Source: Bacillota bacterium (GTDB lineage Bacteria; Bacillota; Sulfobacillia; Sulfobacillales; Sulfobacillaceae). Taken from it: DNA of 45,442 nucleotides. Below are positions 8,109 to 16,233 of the stretch, piece by piece; position 1 is the stretch's first letter; each line of letters begins with the position of its first letter. Location of the stretch: the NCBI GenBank assembly GCA_023512105.1, contig JAIMAE010000005.1, positions 1 to 45,442 of the forward strand, read 5' to 3'. The position numbers were made by a program, and so were the translations under genes. The notes below the pieces were generated by a model. That model made no database searches and had not been told where the DNA came from. It saw only the letters and a list, made by a program, of their open reading frames with translations.

Positions 8109-8525
8109 GTGGGGTTGGCCTGGGTGGACTGGAGCGACAACCGCTGCATCATCTGCGGGAGCAAGAATCCTCATGGGCTCCAATTGCACTTTCCCCACCA
8201 AGAGGCAGGGGTTCGGCTTACGGTGACGGTGGGGGAGAAGTGGCAAGGGTTCGAAGGCATCGTCCACGGCGGGATCGTGGCCGGGATTTTGGACGACGCC
8301 ATGTGGCATGCCACCTACAGTCGCACCGGGCGATCGGTGGTCACGGCGCGGCTAGAGGTTCGCTATCGAAGACCGTGGCCGGTCGGCAGTCCGGTGGTGG
8401 TGGAAGCGCAGGTGGAGCGCCAAAAAGGTCGACTGGCGATTTGTTGGGCCACCGCCCATAAAGCGGATGACGGCGGATTGGTGGCCTCCGCCCGAGGGCA
8501 CTTCCTCCCCGCCGACTCCGTGTAG
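8109..8525 (+). CDS. PaaI-type hotdog-fold thioesterase
   Basis: About 138 residues. The N-terminal NRCIICGSKNPHGLQLHF is the CxxCG...NP.GL segment common in PaaI-like thioesterases, and EGIVHGGIVAGILDDAM is the hotdog helix with the HGG signature. It would hydrolyse an acyl-CoA; the substrate is unknown. GTG 8109 lies very close to GGGAGGGG, so TTG 8115 is a likely alternative start. It closes the mtaD operon with a 7-nt gap and converges on the next, minus-strand gene. Confidence 0.82.
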   Translation: MGLAWVDWSDNRCIICGSKNPHGLQLHFPHQEAGVRLTVTVGEKWQGFEGIVHGGIVAGILDDAMWHATYSRTGRSVVTARLEVRYRRPWPVGSPVVVEAQVERQKGRLAICWATAHKADDGGLVASARGHFLPADSV

Positions 8526-8574
8526 CGCGTAGGCACTGAGGGTCACTTGAGCCCAAGCGGTGATAGGGGAACGG

Positions 8575-8907
8575 CTAGAGGTGGCCTCCATACCGGCGGA
8601 TGATATCCCGAGCCCGTTCCGCCGCCTCGTCGGGAACTACCGCCGTCAAAAGCCAACCTTGTCCCCAAATCAACCCGCCGTGGTCCCAAGCGGAGGCCGC
8701 CGTCCATTTGTCGTCTAGGACGTCGGGTTGGTATCCGTAGCGACCCCATTCCACCAGGGCCGATTCGGTTGGGCCATCGGGCCCTGAGGAAACCGGGGCA
8801 ATTTGCACCACGTCTAGGCCCGCGCGCCGCAGGGCGGCCTGACAAGCCTCAGCGTCTTCGGGTAAGGTAAAGGAAGCCAACACGGTGACCTCTCGGCCCA
8901 CACCCAT
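8575..8907 (-). CDS. Small hypothetical protein with a ferredoxin-like pattern
   Basis: About 110 residues, not recognised. The N-terminus VTVLASFTLPEDAEACQAAL has the beta-alpha pattern of small ferredoxin-like domains in stress proteins. The middle is rich in Trp and acidic residues, and the C-terminus repeats a strand and helix (LLTAVVPDEAAERARDIIRRYGGHL, 25 residues, described only by its ends LLTAVV and RRYGGHL). GGGAGG lies just upstream; ATG 8907, GTG 8910 or GTG 8901 could start it. It is divergent from the DinG gene, sharing a 97-nt gap. Confidence 0.6.
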   Translation of the reverse strand: MGVGREVTVLASFTLPEDAEACQAALRRAGLDVVQIAPVSSGPDGPTESALVEWGRYGYQPDVLDDKWTAASAWDHGGLIWGQGWLLTAVVPDEAAERARDIIRRYGGHL

Positions 8908-9004
8908 CACCTCCCGCCTCTGGCCAGGCTAAGGACCTCCGCGCCAGGACAAGGCTAGCTTGTGTCATCGAACGACGAATCATGCGAGAGAGTGGGGGAT
9001 CGCG

Positions 9005-11674
9005 GTGCGATGGTTGGCCCTTGGCCTTGAGCGGCGGCCGGACTTGGGGCATCCACCCTACCGGGTGCTGGCCGCGCACATCGGAGCCGCCGGCCCGGAG
9101 CCGGTCTGGGAGTGCTGGATTGACGACGGCGCAGCCTTGCCTCCGGAGCGAGAAGATGCCTGTCGGAATGCCGGCTTTGCCCCGAGTCGACGGATGCCCT
9201 GGAGGGAGTTTTTGGCCATCTGGGCGGATGTCCTGACCCAACAGGACAGTCTTTTTGTCTGGCGCCTGGTCACTCGTTGGCCCGATTGGCAGCACTGGGC
9301 CCGCGGGTGGGCGCTTCAAGACCTTGAAGCCTGGGCCTCGATTGCCTTTCCGGGCAGTCCGGGGAAGGCGATCCAGGCCCAAAACCTGCTCCCGGAGGGC
9401 GAGGACGCCGCGGTGGTGGCCCTGACCTCGGCCGCCTTGACCCAGGCGGTCTTAAACCGACTGGCCTCCTTGCCTCGCGCGGTGCGCCAGGAGCTCGGCT
9501 ACGTGCTGGGGGTGCAAGGCGGGCTGCAATGGCTGTTGGAGCTGGAGGCTCCGCCATCCGCCTCGGATCAGGCTTCGCCTGCCCTGGCGCCCACTCCCCC
9601 AGTCACCGACGTCTTGGAGTTTTTCGGCCAGGACGGACCGCTTCAGGCCATCTTGCCAGGCTATCGACCGCGGGAGAGCCAGGTCGAGATGGCGTCGCGG
9701 GTGATGCAGGCCCTGCAAGAGGACAAGCTGCTGTTGGTCGAGGCGCCGACCGGCACCGGCAAGAGCTTGGCTTACTTGATGCCGGCGATGGCGATGGCGG
9801 CGCGCCATCACAAGCGGGTGGTGGTCTCGACCTACACCGTGGGGCTGCAGGAACAGCTCTGGGAGAAGGACTTGCCTTTGCTGCAGCGATGCCTTCCGCT
9901 GCCGGTGGCGTTGCTGAAAGGGCGCAGTCGTTACCTCTGCCTGCTGAAGATCGCGCAGCAACGCCAGCACTTTAGACCGCTGGCCGAGCCCGCGGGACGC
10001 CGGTGGGCGTGGGCCCGCCTGTTCAGTTACGCCGCGCAGTCCGATCACGGGGAGGTCGATGGGTTGGATGGCCGCTCGCCCGAACTGCGCGAGTTGCTCG
10101 AGGCGGTCTTGGTCGACCGCGACGCCTGCCGTGGGTCTCGCTGTCCCTGGGCTGCTCCATGCTTCTGGCGCAAGTCCCGCGCGCGAGCGGAGGAGGCTGC
10201 GGTGGTGGTGGTCAATCACGCCCTCTTGGCCAGCCACCTGGCCGAGGGGCAGGTGTTGCCCGACTTCGCCTGGCTGGTGGTCGACGAGGCGCATCATTTC
10301 GCCGAGGTGGCCGAGCAGGCATTCGGATTGCGTCTCGAGTTGGACCGATTTTCGCGGCGAGTCCTGGAAACCGAGGACCGGGGGTTCTGGGAGGCGCTGG
10401 CGGCCCGTCAGGAATTGACCCCAGGGATCCGGGCCTTTCGCCAAGCCCTTCAACCCTTGGCCGCGGCCACTGTGGAGTTGGCGCGGCGACTGGCGGGGTG
10501 GGCGAACGGCGAGGCGGGGGAAGGACGCCAGGCCTGGCGAGTGACTGACGCGGTGGTGGGCCAGTGGGAGGCGGATGGCACCGCGCAGGCTTTGCAGCGG
10601 GTTCGCGAATTGGGAGAAGCGGCGGCCCAGCGGGGTCTGGACTTGTGGGGAGCGGCCGAGGATCTCTTCGGATCCGACGTCGATGCCGAACCGGCCTGGT
10701 TTGGGTTGCGACAGCGCCTGGCCGACCTGGCCCGGGGAGTCAAAGGGCTGCAGAGTTGGGGAGCGGTACAATCCGGATGGGTCGACTGGTGGGAGGTGTC
10801 GATGCAAGACGGCGAAGACCTGTGCCTGAACCGGGTACCGCTCAACGTCGGTCCCGAGCTCGAGCGCACCTTGTGGAGCCGGGTGGAGGCGGCGGTTCTC
10901 ACCTCCGCCACCCTGAGTCAAAACGGCGACTTCCGCTTCGCCACCGAGCGATTAGGCTTGCCGGTGGAGCGGCTGCACACCCGCCGGCTGCCCTCACCGT
11001 TCAACTTAGCTCGGCAGGCGCGCTTGGCCGTTCCCACCGACTTTCCCCCGGTGGACAGCCCGCTGTACCTGCCGGCCTTGGCCGAATTTGTGCAGCAGGC
11101 GGCTGGCCTGATCCGAGGGCGTACTCTGGTCTTGGTCAATGCCCATCGGGTTTTGCGCCAACTTGCCGAGCTTCTCCGGGAGCCCTTGGCACAAAAGGGG
11201 ATCCGGGTGTTGGCCCAGGGGCTCGACGGCCCCGGTTCCCGTCTGGTCGAGCGCTTTCGCCTGCGCTCGCAGGCGGTGCTGATTGGAACCGCGGGCCTGT
11301 GGGAAGGGATTGACATCCCGGGCGCTGACCTCAGCCTGGTGGTGATTGCCCGCCTGCCGTTTCGTTCCCCGGCCGACCCCGTTGAGGCCGGGCACTGGGA
11401 GGCGTTGACGGAGGCGGGACGCTCGCCATTTTGGGAATGGGCCTTGCCGGCGGCGGTCTTGCGGTTTCAGCAAGGCTTTGGACGCCTGGTGCGTTCACAG
11501 CACGACCGAGGGATGGTGGTGGTGTTAGACCGCCGATGCCTTCCCGGAGTTACCCGGTATGGGCCATACTTTTTGCGGGCGGTCGGTTCGGTGCCCTGGG
11601 TGACGGCACCGACGGCCAATGTGCTGGAAGCTTTACAGCGATTTCTAGGTGTGGAGGGGGGCGTCGTGGATTAG
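9005..11674 (+). CDS. dinG: DinG-family ATP-dependent DNA helicase with degenerate N-terminal domain
   Basis: Superfamily 2, XPD/DinG-like 5'-3' helicase of 889 residues. Walker A is GTGKS (250-254) in EAPTGTGKSLAYLMPA and the DEAH box is 427-430. Cys312, Cys375, Cys380 and Cys386 are placed like the 4Fe-4S ligands of the family. Later motifs include VLTSATL, GLWEGIDIPG and QGFGRLVR. Residues 1-200 occupy the place of the DnaQ-like exonuclease found in Gram-positive DinG proteins, but I see no intact D-x-E motif. GTG 9005 follows TGGGGGAT. The stop overlaps the surE start region, so the two are probably coupled. Confidence 0.88.
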   Translation: MRWLALGLERRPDLGHPPYRVLAAHIGAAGPEPVWECWIDDGAALPPEREDACRNAGFAPSRRMPWREFLAIWADVLTQQDSLFVWRLVTRWPDWQHWARGWALQDLEAWASIAFPGSPGKAIQAQNLLPEGEDAAVVALTSAALTQAVLNRLASLPRAVRQELGYVLGVQGGLQWLLELEAPPSASDQASPALAPTPPVTDVLEFFGQDGPLQAILPGYRPRESQVEMASRVMQALQEDKLLLVEAPTGTGKSLAYLMPAMAMAARHHKRVVVSTYTVGLQEQLWEKDLPLLQRCLPLPVALLKGRSRYLCLLKIAQQRQHFRPLAEPAGRRWAWARLFSYAAQSDHGEVDGLDGRSPELRELLEAVLVDRDACRGSRCPWAAPCFWRKSRARAEEAAVVVVNHALLASHLAEGQVLPDFAWLVVDEAHHFAEVAEQAFGLRLELDRFSRRVLETEDRGFWEALAARQELTPGIRAFRQALQPLAAATVELARRLAGWANGEAGEGRQAWRVTDAVVGQWEADGTAQALQRVRELGEAAAQRGLDLWGAAEDLFGSDVDAEPAWFGLRQRLADLARGVKGLQSWGAVQSGWVDWWEVSMQDGEDLCLNRVPLNVGPELERTLWSRVEAAVLTSATLSQNGDFRFATERLGLPVERLHTRRLPSPFNLARQARLAVPTDFPPVDSPLYLPALAEFVQQAAGLIRGRTLVLVNAHRVLRQLAELLREPLAQKGIRVLAQGLDGPGSRLVERFRLRSQAVLIGTAGLWEGIDIPGADLSLVVIARLPFRSPADPVEAGHWEALTEAGRSPFWEWALPAAVLRFQQGFGRLVRSQHDRGMVVVLDRRCLPGVTRYGPYFLRAVGSVPWVTAPTANVLEALQRFLGVEGGVVD

Positions 11675-12437
11675 ACTCCTACTGACCAACGATGACGGAT
11701 ATGAGGCCCAGGGCCTTCAGACGCTGGCGGCGGTGCTGAGGCTGCGCCATGAAGTGTACGTGGTGGCCCCCGACCGCGAGCAGAGCGCGTCGGGACACGC
11801 GATTTCCGTCCGACGCCCGCTGTACGTCGAGCCGGACCCGGGCCAGGGCCCTGCCACCGATTTCAGGGTGGGGGGAACGCCGGCCGACTGCGTCAAGTTG
11901 GCGTTAGAGCGCCTGATGCCCGGCCCTCCGGACTTGATCCTGTCGGGGATCAACCACGGCACCAACCTCGGGCGGGACGTCTTTTACTCGGGGACGGTAT
12001 CGGCGGCGGTGGAAGGAATCTTTCAGGGGATTCCGGCGGTGGCGCTGTCCTGTCACTCTCCGGAGCTAAGCCAACTGGCCTGGATTGCGGCGTTTGTGGG
12101 GCGGTGGATCGAAGGGCCGCACTTTCCTCCTCCCCTGGGGGTACTTTACAACGTGAATTTTCCTGCCTTCGACCCGGCGCGCAATCCGCCCCGGCAGGTG
12201 GCCTGGGTACGCCTAGGACGTCGGGAATACCGAAACCGCTTCGAACGACGCCTGGATGCGGAGGGACGGCCGTACTTCTGGTTGATCGGGCAGCCGTGGG
12301 ATCGCCTGGGCGAGGTGGATACCGACGTCGAAGCCATAAGTCAGGGTTATGTCACCGTCACCCCAATCCACACAGACATCACCGAGTATCAGGTCCTGGC
12401 ACACAAACCCGAACGCGAGGTCATTTCCCAGGTGTAA
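11670..12437 (+). CDS. surE: 5'/3'-nucleotidase SurE
   Basis: Metal-dependent nucleoside monophosphatase, about 255 residues. The N-terminal LLLTNDDGYEAQG holds the metal-binding Asp-Asp, followed by VVAPDREQSASGHAI, GTPADCVKLAL and LSGINHGTNLG, all SurE signatures. The normal N-terminus M-R-I/L-LLTNDDG would fall on an ATT codon at 11670, preceded by GGAGGGGGG (11653-11661) and overlapping the dinG stop in GATTAG. The only conventional in-frame start is GTG 11649, which lacks a Shine-Dalgarno and adds 7 residues. It follows dinG and precedes a spore protein gene. Confidence 0.93.
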   Translation: MRLLLTNDDGYEAQGLQTLAAVLRLRHEVYVVAPDREQSASGHAISVRRPLYVEPDPGQGPATDFRVGGTPADCVKLALERLMPGPPDLILSGINHGTNLGRDVFYSGTVSAAVEGIFQGIPAVALSCHSPELSQLAWIAAFVGRWIEGPHFPPPLGVLYNVNFPAFDPARNPPRQVAWVRLGRREYRNRFERRLDAEGRPYFWLIGQPWDRLGEVDTDVEAISQGYVTVTPIHTDITEYQVLAHKPEREVISQV

Positions 12438-12479
12438 CCGCACCGGGAAGCGTCAAGCTAGGCTTGGGGGGTGGGAGAG

Positions 12480-12695
12480 ATGGCTCGCGCACGTCGCCCG
12501 CTGTTGCCCCAGGCTGAGCGGGCTCTCGACCGACTGAAGTATGAGGTGGCGGAGGACCTCGGACTGGACGATGACATCCGTGAACGCGGGTGGGAGAACA
12601 TGACCACCCGGGAGGTCGGACACATTGGCGGTCAGATGGTCAAACGCCTAATCCAAGCCGGGGAGGCCAGCTTGGCAGACGAGAAGGCGCCGTAA
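12480..12695 (+). CDS. Alpha/beta-type small acid-soluble spore protein
   Basis: 71 residues. It carries both conserved SASP blocks: KYEVAEDLGL, which includes the germination-protease region, and TTREVGHIGGQMVKRLIQ. Such proteins coat and protect spore DNA and are degraded at germination. ATG 12480 follows GGTGGGAG. The gene ends in its own terminator, with the stop codon in the hairpin loop. It marks the organism as an endospore former. Expression should be forespore-specific, but no sigma-G promoter is evident in the 42-nt gap after surE. Confidence 0.94.
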   Translation: MARARRPLLPQAERALDRLKYEVAEDLGLDDDIRERGWENMTTREVGHIGGQMVKRLIQAGEASLADEKAP

Positions 12696-12711
12696 CGGCG
12701 CCTTCTCTTTT
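12681..12711 (+). terminator. Terminator overlapping the end of the SASP gene
   Basis: A 12-bp perfect stem (GAGAAGGCGCCG / CGGCGCCTTCTC) closes on a three-base loop that is exactly the TAA stop codon (12693-12695), followed by TTTT. It is a strong intrinsic terminator built into the last codons. Confidence 0.92.
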
Positions 12712-12712
12712 C

Positions 12713-13048
12713 GGGCGGGGATGGACAGGCTCCATCATCCCTCGCGCTCCCGCGCTGACCGAGACGACGCCGGAAGGGGTTGCCTTCTGTCACTTAGCGG
12801 GAACCAGGCCGGTTTCCCTGGTGGGCGCCCCTGCGGTTGTTCTAAGCGGCGGGGGCTCTTCTGAGGGGGACTTGGCGTGGCTTCTCCTGCTGCGACGCCC
12901 TCGGGGCTCTGCCTGCTTTCCAGGTCCTTGTGACATGAACGCTGACACCCCCTCATAGCTTAAGGATGGCGGAGGGTTGGACGGACGGCGGTGGAGAGGT
13001 GCTGGGGTAGCGGGCGGCAGGGAGGTCGCGAGGCGGGGAGGGGCGGTC
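12713..13048 (+). other. About 335 bases without a convincing gene
   Basis: GC-rich, with an imperfect palindrome around GGGAACC...GGTTTCCC near 12800 and several short hairpins. No reading frame has a ribosome binding site or a recognisable product, and I cannot assign a riboswitch or known RNA class. The last part carries the GGGGAGGGG ribosome site of the next gene. Confidence 0.5.
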
Positions 13049-13399
13049 GTGCAGGTCTCGGCGATTTTAAAGGGAGCGTTGGCAGGTTTGGTCGCCGGCG
13101 CCGTGATCGCAGCGGCCCTGGCCAGCTTGCGTTTTTGGGGCGGCCTGGCCGGGATTGGATGGCAGGCTGGCCTTTGGATAGGAAAGTTCCTCAGTTTTCT
13201 GGCCGCTGGCCTGGTGGCAGGCCGGAGCGCGGAGGACCGGCTATGGCTGCACGGCGCGGTGGCCGCCCTCACCCTCAACCTGGTGGCGCAGGTGGCCTCG
13301 GAGCAGCTAGGGGTCAGCCAAGGCTCGCTCTGGCTGGAGTTGGCATTTGCCACCGGGGCGGGTTGGGCCGGTGGAATCTTCGCGGCGATTGCCCACTGA
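13049..13399 (+). CDS. TIGR04086/YrzE-like small membrane protein
   Basis: 116 residues with four hydrophobic, Gly/Ala-rich segments: AGLVAGAVIAAALASL, GLWIGKFLSFLAAGLVAG, HGAVAALTLNLVAQVA and LAFATGAGWAGGIFAAIA. The size and the four-helix pattern resemble the TIGR04086 membrane family of spore formers (YrzE in Bacillus), of unknown function. GTG 13049 follows GGGGAGGGG at 5-nt spacing; the in-frame ATG-like codons upstream lack such a site. It precedes the Pat-like fusion by 65 nt. Confidence 0.65.
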   Translation: MQVSAILKGALAGLVAGAVIAAALASLRFWGGLAGIGWQAGLWIGKFLSFLAAGLVAGRSAEDRLWLHGAVAALTLNLVAQVASEQLGVSQGSLWLELAFATGAGWAGGIFAAIAH

Positions 13400-13414
13400 C
13401 GCCGCAGGCGCGTT

Positions 13415-13438
13415 GGTGTATCTTTCCAAGTATACACC
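13415..13438 (+). promoter_or_regulatory. Inverted repeat upstream of the acetyltransferase/acyl-CoA synthetase gene
   Basis: GGTGTAT (13415-13421) and ATACACC (13432-13438) are perfect 7-nt inverted arms, extended by CTT/AAG towards the centre with one bulged T. The site lies 26 nt before the start codon at 13465. It could be an operator or a leader hairpin; there is no T-run, so it is not a terminator for this strand. Confidence 0.45.
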
Positions 13439-13464
13439 GACGCACGAGGGAGTGGGTTGCGCCC

Positions 13465-16233
13465 ATGAGCGAGTTTGCCGGCGAGCCGCCGGTGGTCCAA
13501 GACCGCCCCGAAGAAGGCCGGATGTTGCTGCGCGACGGCACCATGGTGTATGTGCGTCCGCTGTCGGGAGGGGATGCGGAGCGCCTTTATGCCTTTTTGC
13601 GCCGTCAGAGCCCGAGGACTTTGGCCTGGCGGTTTTTAGGAGCGGTGCGGGTCGACCGCGGTTTGGTCAATCAGCTGATGGCCACCAGCCAAGGGCTCGC
13701 CTCAGGCCTTTCGTTGGTGGTGACGGTGGGGCCTCCGGAGGCAGAGGAGATTATCGCCTTAGGGTCTTACGTCATCGAGGCCCCTTCCCAGCCAAACCGT
13801 TCGGCGAGCTATGGATCCGGAATGCGAGAGGCCGAGGTGGCGTTTTTGGTCGACGAGGGGTGGCAAGGGCGAGGGATCGGCACCGGGTTGCTGGAACGCT
13901 TGGCCACAATGGCCTGGCGCCAAGGGGTCGCCCAATTTCGGGCCGAGATGCGCGCCGACAACCTCTTGGTCCGCGAACTCCTAACCCACAGCGGCTTTAT
14001 CGTGCAACCGCAATCCCTGGTCGGGTCCGCGGGGGAGGCGGTGGTTCGACTGCACATCGTGCCCACGGCAGAGAGCGTGGCCCAATTCGACCTCCGGGAC
14101 CGCGCGGCCACGGTGGCGTCGTTGCGCCCGCTGTTTGTCCCCTCCGCGGTGGCGGTGGTGGGCGCGTCGCGCTCCCGCCAGAAGGTAGGGCGGCGGGTGT
14201 TGGACAACCTGCTGCGTTGGGGGTTCGAAGGGCCGGTCTACGCCATCAATCCTGCCACTTCCCACGTCGGGCCGGTCCCCGCCTTGGCCGATGTGCGCCA
14301 ACTGCCGGGTCCGGTGGACTTGGCGGTGGTGGCCGTGCCTCCCGCCCAGGTGGTGGAGGTGGTGGAGGCCCTGGCCGACGTCGGGGTGCGAGTGGCGGTG
14401 GTGCTGACCGCGGGATTTGCCGAGGTCGGTGAGGCCGGGCGACAGCTGCAGGACCGCTTGCGGGATTTGGCCCGCCATCGCGGGATTCGTCTCCTCGGTC
14501 CGAATTGCCTCGGCGTGCTCAATCCCAGCGAAGGGGTGCGCCTCAACGCCACCTTTGCCTCGGTGATGCCGCGCCCGGGCGTGTTGGCGGTGGCCTCTCA
14601 AAGTGGGGCGGTGGGGTTGGCGCTCTTGCATTACGCCGAGGCAGAAGGGCTTGGGGTGGCCAGTTTTGTCAGCCTGGGCAACAAGGCCGACATCAGCGGC
14701 AACGACCTGTTGCGCTATTGGGAGGATGACCCCACGGTGGGGGTGATCGCGCTGTACTTGGAGTCCTTCGGTAATCCCCGTCGCTTCGCCCACATTGCGC
14801 GCCAGGTGAGCCTGAAAAAGCCGATCCTGTTGATCAAAGCCGCTCGGACGCAAGCCGGGGCGCGAGCCGCCGCCTCCCACACCGCCGCCCTGGCCTCGGG
14901 AGAGGCGGCGGTTCAGGCGTTATGCGCCCAAACCGGCGTCATTCGGGTGGAGACGGTGGAAGAGCTATTTGAGGTGGCCAATTTGTTGGTCCGCCAGCCC
15001 TTACCGGAGGGACCCCGAGTGGCGGTGGTCACCAACGCCGGCGGGCCCGGGATCCTGGCCGCCGACGCCTTGGCGGGCGGGGGATTGGCGGTGGTCGCCC
15101 CTTCCTCGGCCCTTCGCCAACGCCTGGCCTCTGCCTTGCCGCCCACTGCCGGGCTGGACAACCCCTTCGATTTGATTGCTTCCGCCGGCCCCGCGGAGTT
15201 TGGACAAGCCTTGGCCACGCTCTTCGATGCCGGAGAGTATGACGCCTTGCTGGTGATCTTCGTGCCGTTGTCTTCTGGAGAGCGGGAGGCCATCCTGGAG
15301 ACCATCCATCAGCAGACGGTCTTGGCCCGGCGCCGGGGGAATGCCATGCCGGTCTTGGTCTCGGTGCTGGAAGAGCGGCCGCCGGCCGTCTTGGGCCCCG
15401 AAGAAGCTCAGGTGCCGGTGTTCGCGTTTCCCGAGTCGGCCGCCCGCGCTCTGGCCCACGCCTTTCGGTATCGTGCCTGGCAGCGGCGCCCGCGCGGACG
15501 CTACCTGACCGTGCCCACTGCAGGGGAGGACGAGGTCCGTCGACGGCTGTTCACCGCGCCCACGGACCAGGCGGGATGGGTGGAGGCGGTCGAGACCTTT
15601 GCCGTGCTCCAGGCGGCGGGCATTTCCGTCTTGACTCCCGCGTTCGCCCCTACGCCCGCTGAGGCGGCCCACTTGGCCCGCCAGGGGAGGGGACCGTGGG
15701 CGGTCAAAGGGGTCGCCGAAGGGGTCCTCCACAAATCGGATCTTGGCGGGGTGCGCTTAGGCCTGCCCGACCCAGCCGCGGTGCGGGCAGCCGCCGAAGC
15801 CATCGGGGAGGCGCTGCGCGCTGCGGGGCACGTGTGCCGCGGCTTTTTGGTCCAGCCGATGGCGTCGCCAGGGGTGGAATGCCTGGTGGGGATGACGGTC
15901 GACCCTGCCTTTGGTCCCTTGATCGCCTTTGGGTTGGGAGGGACCGCCGCTGAGGCCTTGGAGGATGTGGTCTTTCGGGTGCTCCCGCTCTCCGACCGCG
16001 ATGCCGAGGAGATGGTGGGCGGAATTCGCGGCCACCGGCTCCTGGAAGGTTACCGAAATCAGCCTCCGGTAGACCGCCAGGCCTTGTGCGACATCATCCT
16101 CCGCGTGGCCTGGTTGGCCGACCGATTTCCGGAGGTAGCCGAGCTCGATTTAAACCCGGTGGTGGCCCGACCGGCGGGCCAGGGTGTGGAGGTGGTGGAC
16201 GCGCGCCTGCGGCTGAAAAGCCCTAAGACTTAA
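13465..16233 (+). CDS. GNAT acetyltransferase fused to NDP-forming acyl-CoA synthetase (Pat-like)
   Basis: 922 residues. Residues about 18-200 form a GNAT domain; VDEGWQGRGIGTGLL (W133 onward) is its acetyl-CoA loop. From about 215 a CoA-binding Rossmann domain begins (PSAVAVVGASRSRQKVG), then succinyl-CoA-ligase-like domains with the conserved histidine region AASHTAALAS (His472), and from about 715 an ATP-grasp domain with AVKGVAEGVLHKSDLGGV and AELDLNPVVA. Such fusions (Pat/PatZ-type) acetylate lysines in enzymes such as acetyl-CoA synthetase. Here the GNAT domain is N-terminal, whereas in E. coli Pat it is C-terminal. The ATG 13465 start has only a distant GAGGGA Shine-Dalgarno. Confidence 0.86.
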   Translation: MSEFAGEPPVVQDRPEEGRMLLRDGTMVYVRPLSGGDAERLYAFLRRQSPRTLAWRFLGAVRVDRGLVNQLMATSQGLASGLSLVVTVGPPEAEEIIALGSYVIEAPSQPNRSASYGSGMREAEVAFLVDEGWQGRGIGTGLLERLATMAWRQGVAQFRAEMRADNLLVRELLTHSGFIVQPQSLVGSAGEAVVRLHIVPTAESVAQFDLRDRAATVASLRPLFVPSAVAVVGASRSRQKVGRRVLDNLLRWGFEGPVYAINPATSHVGPVPALADVRQLPGPVDLAVVAVPPAQVVEVVEALADVGVRVAVVLTAGFAEVGEAGRQLQDRLRDLARHRGIRLLGPNCLGVLNPSEGVRLNATFASVMPRPGVLAVASQSGAVGLALLHYAEAEGLGVASFVSLGNKADISGNDLLRYWEDDPTVGVIALYLESFGNPRRFAHIARQVSLKKPILLIKAARTQAGARAAASHTAALASGEAAVQALCAQTGVIRVETVEELFEVANLLVRQPLPEGPRVAVVTNAGGPGILAADALAGGGLAVVAPSSALRQRLASALPPTAGLDNPFDLIASAGPAEFGQALATLFDAGEYDALLVIFVPLSSGEREAILETIHQQTVLARRRGNAMPVLVSVLEERPPAVLGPEEAQVPVFAFPESAARALAHAFRYRAWQRRPRGRYLTVPTAGEDEVRRRLFTAPTDQAGWVEAVETFAVLQAAGISVLTPAFAPTPAEAAHLARQGRGPWAVKGVAEGVLHKSDLGGVRLGLPDPAAVRAAAEAIGEALRAAGHVCRGFLVQPMASPGVECLVGMTVDPAFGPLIAFGLGGTAAEALEDVVFRVLPLSDRDAEEMVGGIRGHRLLEGYRNQPPVDRQALCDIILRVAWLADRFPEVAELDLNPVVARPAGQGVEVVDARLRLKSPKT

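Noticed and set aside
13413-13436. Sigma-A promoter before the Pat-like gene
   Set aside because: TATACA lies in the inverted repeat, but no -35 box occurs at 16-18 nt.
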